Positions 5,454 through 8,159 of a stretch of DNA of 8,159 nucleotides are shown piece after piece. Source of the stretch: Myxococcales bacterium (lineage in GTDB: Bacteria > Myxococcota > Myxococcia > Myxococcales > Anaeromyxobacteraceae); NCBI GenBank assembly GCA_021784495.1, contig JAJXSQ010000085.1, forward strand, positions 1-8,159, written 5' to 3'. Within the stretch, counting starts at the first letter, position 1, and each line of letters starts with the position of its first letter. The position numbers and the translations under genes are program-made. A model generated the notes under the pieces. The model searched no databases, was not told where the DNA came from, and worked only from the letters and a program-made list of their open reading frames with translations.

Positions 5454-7202
5454 ATGCCCAACCTGCTCGCCATGTCGTTCGAGGGGGAGCTCGCCCCCTC
5501 GTTCGACCTGCGCTGCCTCCACCCGGGCCGCACCCCGCCGGACGGCTGGGGCATCGGCTACTACCCCGGAGGCGAGCCCTCCGCGACCGTCCTCAAGGAG
5601 CCGGCCCCTCCGCTCGGCTCGATCCGCTCGGAGCTGGTGCGGGCCTGGGAGCACCTCGAGTCGTCGCTCTTCCTGGTCCACGTCCGGACCGCGACCTGGG
5701 GGGCGCCCACCGACGCCAACACCCAGCCCTTCGCGCGCGCCTGGGGGCGGCGCGACTGGCTCTTCGCCCACTCCGGCAGCCTGCGGGCGCGGCCCCCTCC
5801 CCGCGCCGGGCAGCTCTTCGAGCCGGTCGGATCGACCGACACCGAGGCGGTGTTCTGCGAGCTCCTCGGCCGGATGGCGGAGCGCGGCTGGAGCTCGCTG
5901 GGCGCCGCCGATCCGGCGGCGATCCACGGCTGGCTCGACGAGCTCGGCGAGCTCGGGACCCTCTCCTCGGTCCTCACCGACGGCCACGATCTGCTCGCCT
6001 ACGCCGATCGCGATCCGGCCGCCCGCGCCCTCTGGATCCGCGAGGTCTTCCCGCCCTACTCGGAGCTCCGCCTCTCCGACGACGACCTGATCGTGGACCT
6101 CGCGCGGCGCGGCCCGAAGAGCCGCAAGGGGGTGGTGGTCTCCTCGGAGCCGCTCGCGGTCGAGGGCGAGGCGCGGGGCGAGTGGCGGCGGCTTCAGCCC
6201 GGCCAGAGCGTCCTGGTCCGGCAGGGGGCGATCCGGCTGGAGCGCGCGCCCGGCGGCGAGCAGGCGCGGCCGCCGGCGAGGACCGACCGGCGCCTCCCCG
6301 CCCCCCCGATCGACGCCCGGCCGCGGCGCTACGACATCGTCCACCGGACCACCTACCGGTACGACCAGCCGGTGGAGCGGTCGATGCACCTCTTCCGGCT
6401 CCGGCCGATCGACGACCCCCTCCAGCGGCTCCACCGCTTCGCGCTCGACGTCTCGGCGCCGGGGCTGGCGCGCGACTACGAGGACGTCTTCGGGAACCGG
6501 CTGCGCCGCCTCTCGGTCGAGAGCCCGTTCTCGGAGATGACCGTCGAGGCGCGCTCGACGGTCGAGGTCCTCGACACCGACGCCCTCTCCTACCGGCCGC
6601 TCCGGGCGCGGACCACCATCCCGCTCGTCTGGATGCCGTGGCACCGCCAGGTGCTCCAGCCGTTCCTCCTCCCCGAGGAGCTCCCGGAGAGCGAGCTCCA
6701 CGAGCTCATCGAGTACGCGATGAGCTTCGTCGTCCGGAACGACCAGGACCTCATGGAGACGCTCCTCGACCTGAACGCGACCATCCACCGGGAGTACCTG
6801 TACGCCCAGGGCGCGACCACGCTCCTCACCACGCCGTTCGAGACCTACGTGAACCGGCGGGGGGTCTGCCAGGACTTCACGAACCTCTTCATCTGCCTCG
6901 CCCGGCTCCTCTCGATCCCGGCGCGCTACGTCTGCGGCTACCTCTACACGGGGCCGAGGGCCGAGAACCGCGTCCAGGGGGAGGCGAGCCACGCCTGGGC
7001 GCAGGTCTACCTGCCGGAGGTCGGCTGGCGCGGGTTCGACCCGACGAACGGCGTCGTCACCCAGACCGGCCACGTCCGGGTCGCGGTCGGCCGCTCCTGG
7101 CGCGACGCCACCCCGACGTCGGGGACCATCTACGTGGGGGGCGCCGGGGAGTCGCTCTCGGTGGACGTCCAGGTGACCCCCGCCGACGGAGGCCCGCCGT
7201 GA
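5454..7202 (+). CDS. Class II glutamine amidotransferase-like domain fused to a transglutaminase
   Basis: This 582-residue fusion has two clear halves. Residues 1-265 resemble YafJ/GATase_4 class II amidotransferases: PNLLAMSFEG, DGWGIGYYPGG (30-40), HVRTATWG (76-83), NTQPF (89-93), WLFAHSGSL (102-110) and STDTE (127-131). Position 2 is Pro where the family has the nucleophilic Cys, and AHSG replaces the usual AHNG, so glutaminase activity is doubtful. Only 39 nt separate it from the upstream in-frame stop and they contain no ATG, GTG or TTG, so no alternative start restores a Cys2. A Pro/Arg-rich linker (about 265-290) leads to a Bact_transglu_N domain (about 292-375; VHRTTYRYDQP) and a transglutaminase core with C472 (GVCQDF), H513 (ASHAW) and D529 (FDPTN), a complete cysteine-protease-like triad. 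No signal peptide is seen, so it is probably cytoplasmic. The Shine-Dalgarno is weak. The 39-nt gap after the alpha-E gene is the widest within the cluster's later part. Confidence 0.88.
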   Translation: MPNLLAMSFEGELAPSFDLRCLHPGRTPPDGWGIGYYPGGEPSATVLKEPAPPLGSIRSELVRAWEHLESSLFLVHVRTATWGAPTDANTQPFARAWGRRDWLFAHSGSLRARPPPRAGQLFEPVGSTDTEAVFCELLGRMAERGWSSLGAADPAAIHGWLDELGELGTLSSVLTDGHDLLAYADRDPAARALWIREVFPPYSELRLSDDDLIVDLARRGPKSRKGVVVSSEPLAVEGEARGEWRRLQPGQSVLVRQGAIRLERAPGGEQARPPARTDRRLPAPPIDARPRRYDIVHRTTYRYDQPVERSMHLFRLRPIDDPLQRLHRFALDVSAPGLARDYEDVFGNRLRRLSVESPFSEMTVEARSTVEVLDTDALSYRPLRARTTIPLVWMPWHRQVLQPFLLPEELPESELHELIEYAMSFVVRNDQDLMETLLDLNATIHREYLYAQGATTLLTTPFETYVNRRGVCQDFTNLFICLARLLSIPARYVCGYLYTGPRAENRVQGEASHAWAQVYLPEVGWRGFDPTNGVVTQTGHVRVAVGRSWRDATPTSGTIYVGGAGESLSVDVQVTPADGGPP

Positions 7203-7963
7203 CCGCGGCGCCGTGCCGCCGGGCGCCGCTCCTCGCCGCGCTCCTCGCCCTGGCCGCGCTGCTCGGCGCCGCCGCCCCGGCCCGGGCGGCCCCTCACCGG
7301 CGCGAGGTCGAGGGGATCCCGGCCGCCGTCCTCCTCGACGGGGACCGGACCGAGGTCCGCTGGACCGACGGCGACAGCTTCCACGTCGACTCCGGCCCGC
7401 TCCGCGGCCTCGGCGTCCGGCTCGTCGGCTACGACGCGCTCGAGACCTACGGTCCGGTCCACCGGATCGGGACCCTGCCGGCGGCGGCGCTCGAGGCGAT
7501 CGCCCGGGCCTCGGCCCCCCGCCTGGCGCGGGCCACCTGGTCCTGCCGGACCACCGGGCGGCGCGACCTCTACGGCCGGCCGCTCGTCGACTGCCCCGGG
7601 GCGGCGCTGGCGCTCGTCGGGGAGGGCTTCGCGGTGGTCCTGGCCAGGGGGCGGCCCGCCGACCCCGCGCTCCTGTCCGCCCAGCGCGACGCCCAGGCGC
7701 GCCGGCTCGGCATCTGGGCGGGCGGAGTGCCGCCGCTCGTGATCACCAGCCTGCACTCTCCGGGCGAGGACGGCCGGCCAGGGCCGGCCCACGACCAGCT
7801 CGCCGACACCCGGACCGGGAGGGTCCGCCCGCGCACCCACGACCGCGCCTACCGCGAGTGCGAGGAGGTGTGCGTCGGCGCCGGCGCCGAGGCGAGCTGC
7901 ATGATCTTCGTCCCCTTCCACCACCGGTACCGCGACCGCCCCGGCTGCCTCGGCGCGCCCTGA
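7199..7963 (+). CDS. Secreted thermonuclease (SNase-like) family protein with C-terminal cysteine cluster
   Basis: The protein has 254 residues and starts at the GTG overlapping the previous stop (GTGA). Residues 1-30 form a signal peptide: arginines at 7-8, a Leu/Ala core at 11-26, and a PARA-A cleavage site after residue 30. The SNase fold follows with the catalytic layout preserved: DGDSF (57-61; calcium Asp), RLVGYDALE (74-82), giving R74, D79 and E82 with the same spacing as Arg35, Asp40 and Glu43 of staphylococcal nuclease, and LYGRPL (124-129) with R127 matching Arg87. This supports hydrolysis of DNA or RNA outside the cytoplasm. Beyond the domain (about residue 180 onward) is an extension with C221, C225, C234 and C250, plausibly disulfide-bonded; C116 and C132 may form another pair. 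Its membership in the amidoligase cluster is by position and coupled translation only. Confidence 0.85.
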   Translation: MTAAPCRRAPLLAALLALAALLGAAAPARAAPHRREVEGIPAAVLLDGDRTEVRWTDGDSFHVDSGPLRGLGVRLVGYDALETYGPVHRIGTLPAAALEAIARASAPRLARATWSCRTTGRRDLYGRPLVDCPGAALALVGEGFAVVLARGRPADPALLSAQRDAQARRLGIWAGGVPPLVITSLHSPGEDGRPGPAHDQLADTRTGRVRPRTHDRAYRECEEVCVGAGAEASCMIFVPFHHRYRDRPGCLGAP

Positions 7964-8159
7964 TGGAGCCGGCCCAGGTGCGACCACCGGGAGCGGCGGA
8001 GGGGTCCGAGGCAGGGCCGGGCCGGTGGGCGCTGGCCGCGGGCGCGGCGGCCGTCCTCTGGGCGGCGCTGGTCTCGGCGAGCCCGCCGCCCTTCTTCGCG
8101 GTGGCCGCCCCGTCCTGCGCCGCCTGGCTGGCCCTCTCGGCGCGCGCCGCGCCGGCCCG
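7963..8159 (+). CDS. N-terminus of an unidentified membrane protein (partial, continues past right edge)
   Basis: An ATG overlaps the thermonuclease stop by one base (TGATG), suggesting translational coupling. About 65 codons are visible. The first 20 residues are hydrophilic and rich in Gly, Pro and Glu. Two hydrophobic stretches follow (WALAAGAAAVLWAALVSA and PPFFAVAAPSCAAWLALSA), consistent with two membrane helices or a hairpin. No family motif is visible in this part. An integral membrane protein is the only supported statement; it could be one of many small-helix families. Confidence 0.6.
   Translation, partial: MEPAQVRPPGAAEGSEAGPGRWALAAGAAAVLWAALVSASPPPFFAVAAPSCAAWLALSARAAPA

Noticed and set aside
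4374..7073. A leftward open frame of 899 codons
   Set aside because: It is antisense to the alpha-E and fusion genes, compositionally biased, and without domain motifs.
5411..7963. A rightward frame of 850 codons running into the thermonuclease
   Set aside because: Before 7199 it is low-complexity shadow of the amidotransferase-transglutaminase fusion. The signal peptide directly after the GTG at 7199 marks the real start.
1..8159. Search for tRNA genes, CRISPR arrays, insertion sequences and attachment sites
   Set aside because: I saw no spaced direct repeats, transposase motifs, terminal inverted repeats or tRNA-like cloverleaf segments, and the window is almost fully occupied by genes.

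Overview
The window is very GC-rich, with G or C at nearly all third codon positions, and looks like a deltaproteobacterial chromosome, most likely Myxococcota. The evidence for this is indirect: the base composition, the zinc-ribbon protein with a long Pro/Ala/Glu-rich tail at the left edge, and the sequence style of the amidoligase-type genes. No rRNA or other phylogenetic marker is present, so the assignment is an inference.

Layout. The left edge holds the N-terminal 230 codons of a leftward gene for an MJ0042-type zinc-ribbon protein (1-692, minus). A divergent intergenic region of about 265 bp (693-957) follows. It contains four inverted repeats and a sequence resembling a sigma-54 promoter. 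Everything to the right reads rightward as one tightly packed cluster: a damaged DUF2126/transglutaminase-type gene (958-2964), a circularly permuted ATP-grasp protein (2980-4443), an alpha-E protein (4440-5414), a fusion of a class II glutamine amidotransferase-like domain with a transglutaminase (5454-7202), a secreted thermonuclease-like protein (7199-7963), and the start of a membrane protein (7963 to the right edge). Three of the junctions are 4-nt or 1-nt overlaps, so translation is probably coupled.

How the genes fit together. DUF2126, circularly permuted ATP-grasp, alpha-E and bacterial transglutaminase-like proteins are known to co-occur in predicted amidoligase clusters, thought to build or modify peptides through ATP-dependent amide bond formation plus thiol-protease-like processing. 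The substrate is unknown. Two members here deviate from the expected pattern. The DUF2126 gene has lost most of its N-terminal half and is out of frame near its start. The amidotransferase-like domain lacks the nucleophilic Cys2 and the oxyanion-hole Asn of the family, yet it is fused to a transglutaminase that keeps its Cys-His-Asp triad. The thermonuclease has a signal peptide and so acts outside the cytoplasm; its link to the rest is positional only.

Many long open frames on both strands (for example a frame open through 594-5414) are by-products of the base composition and are not annotated as genes.
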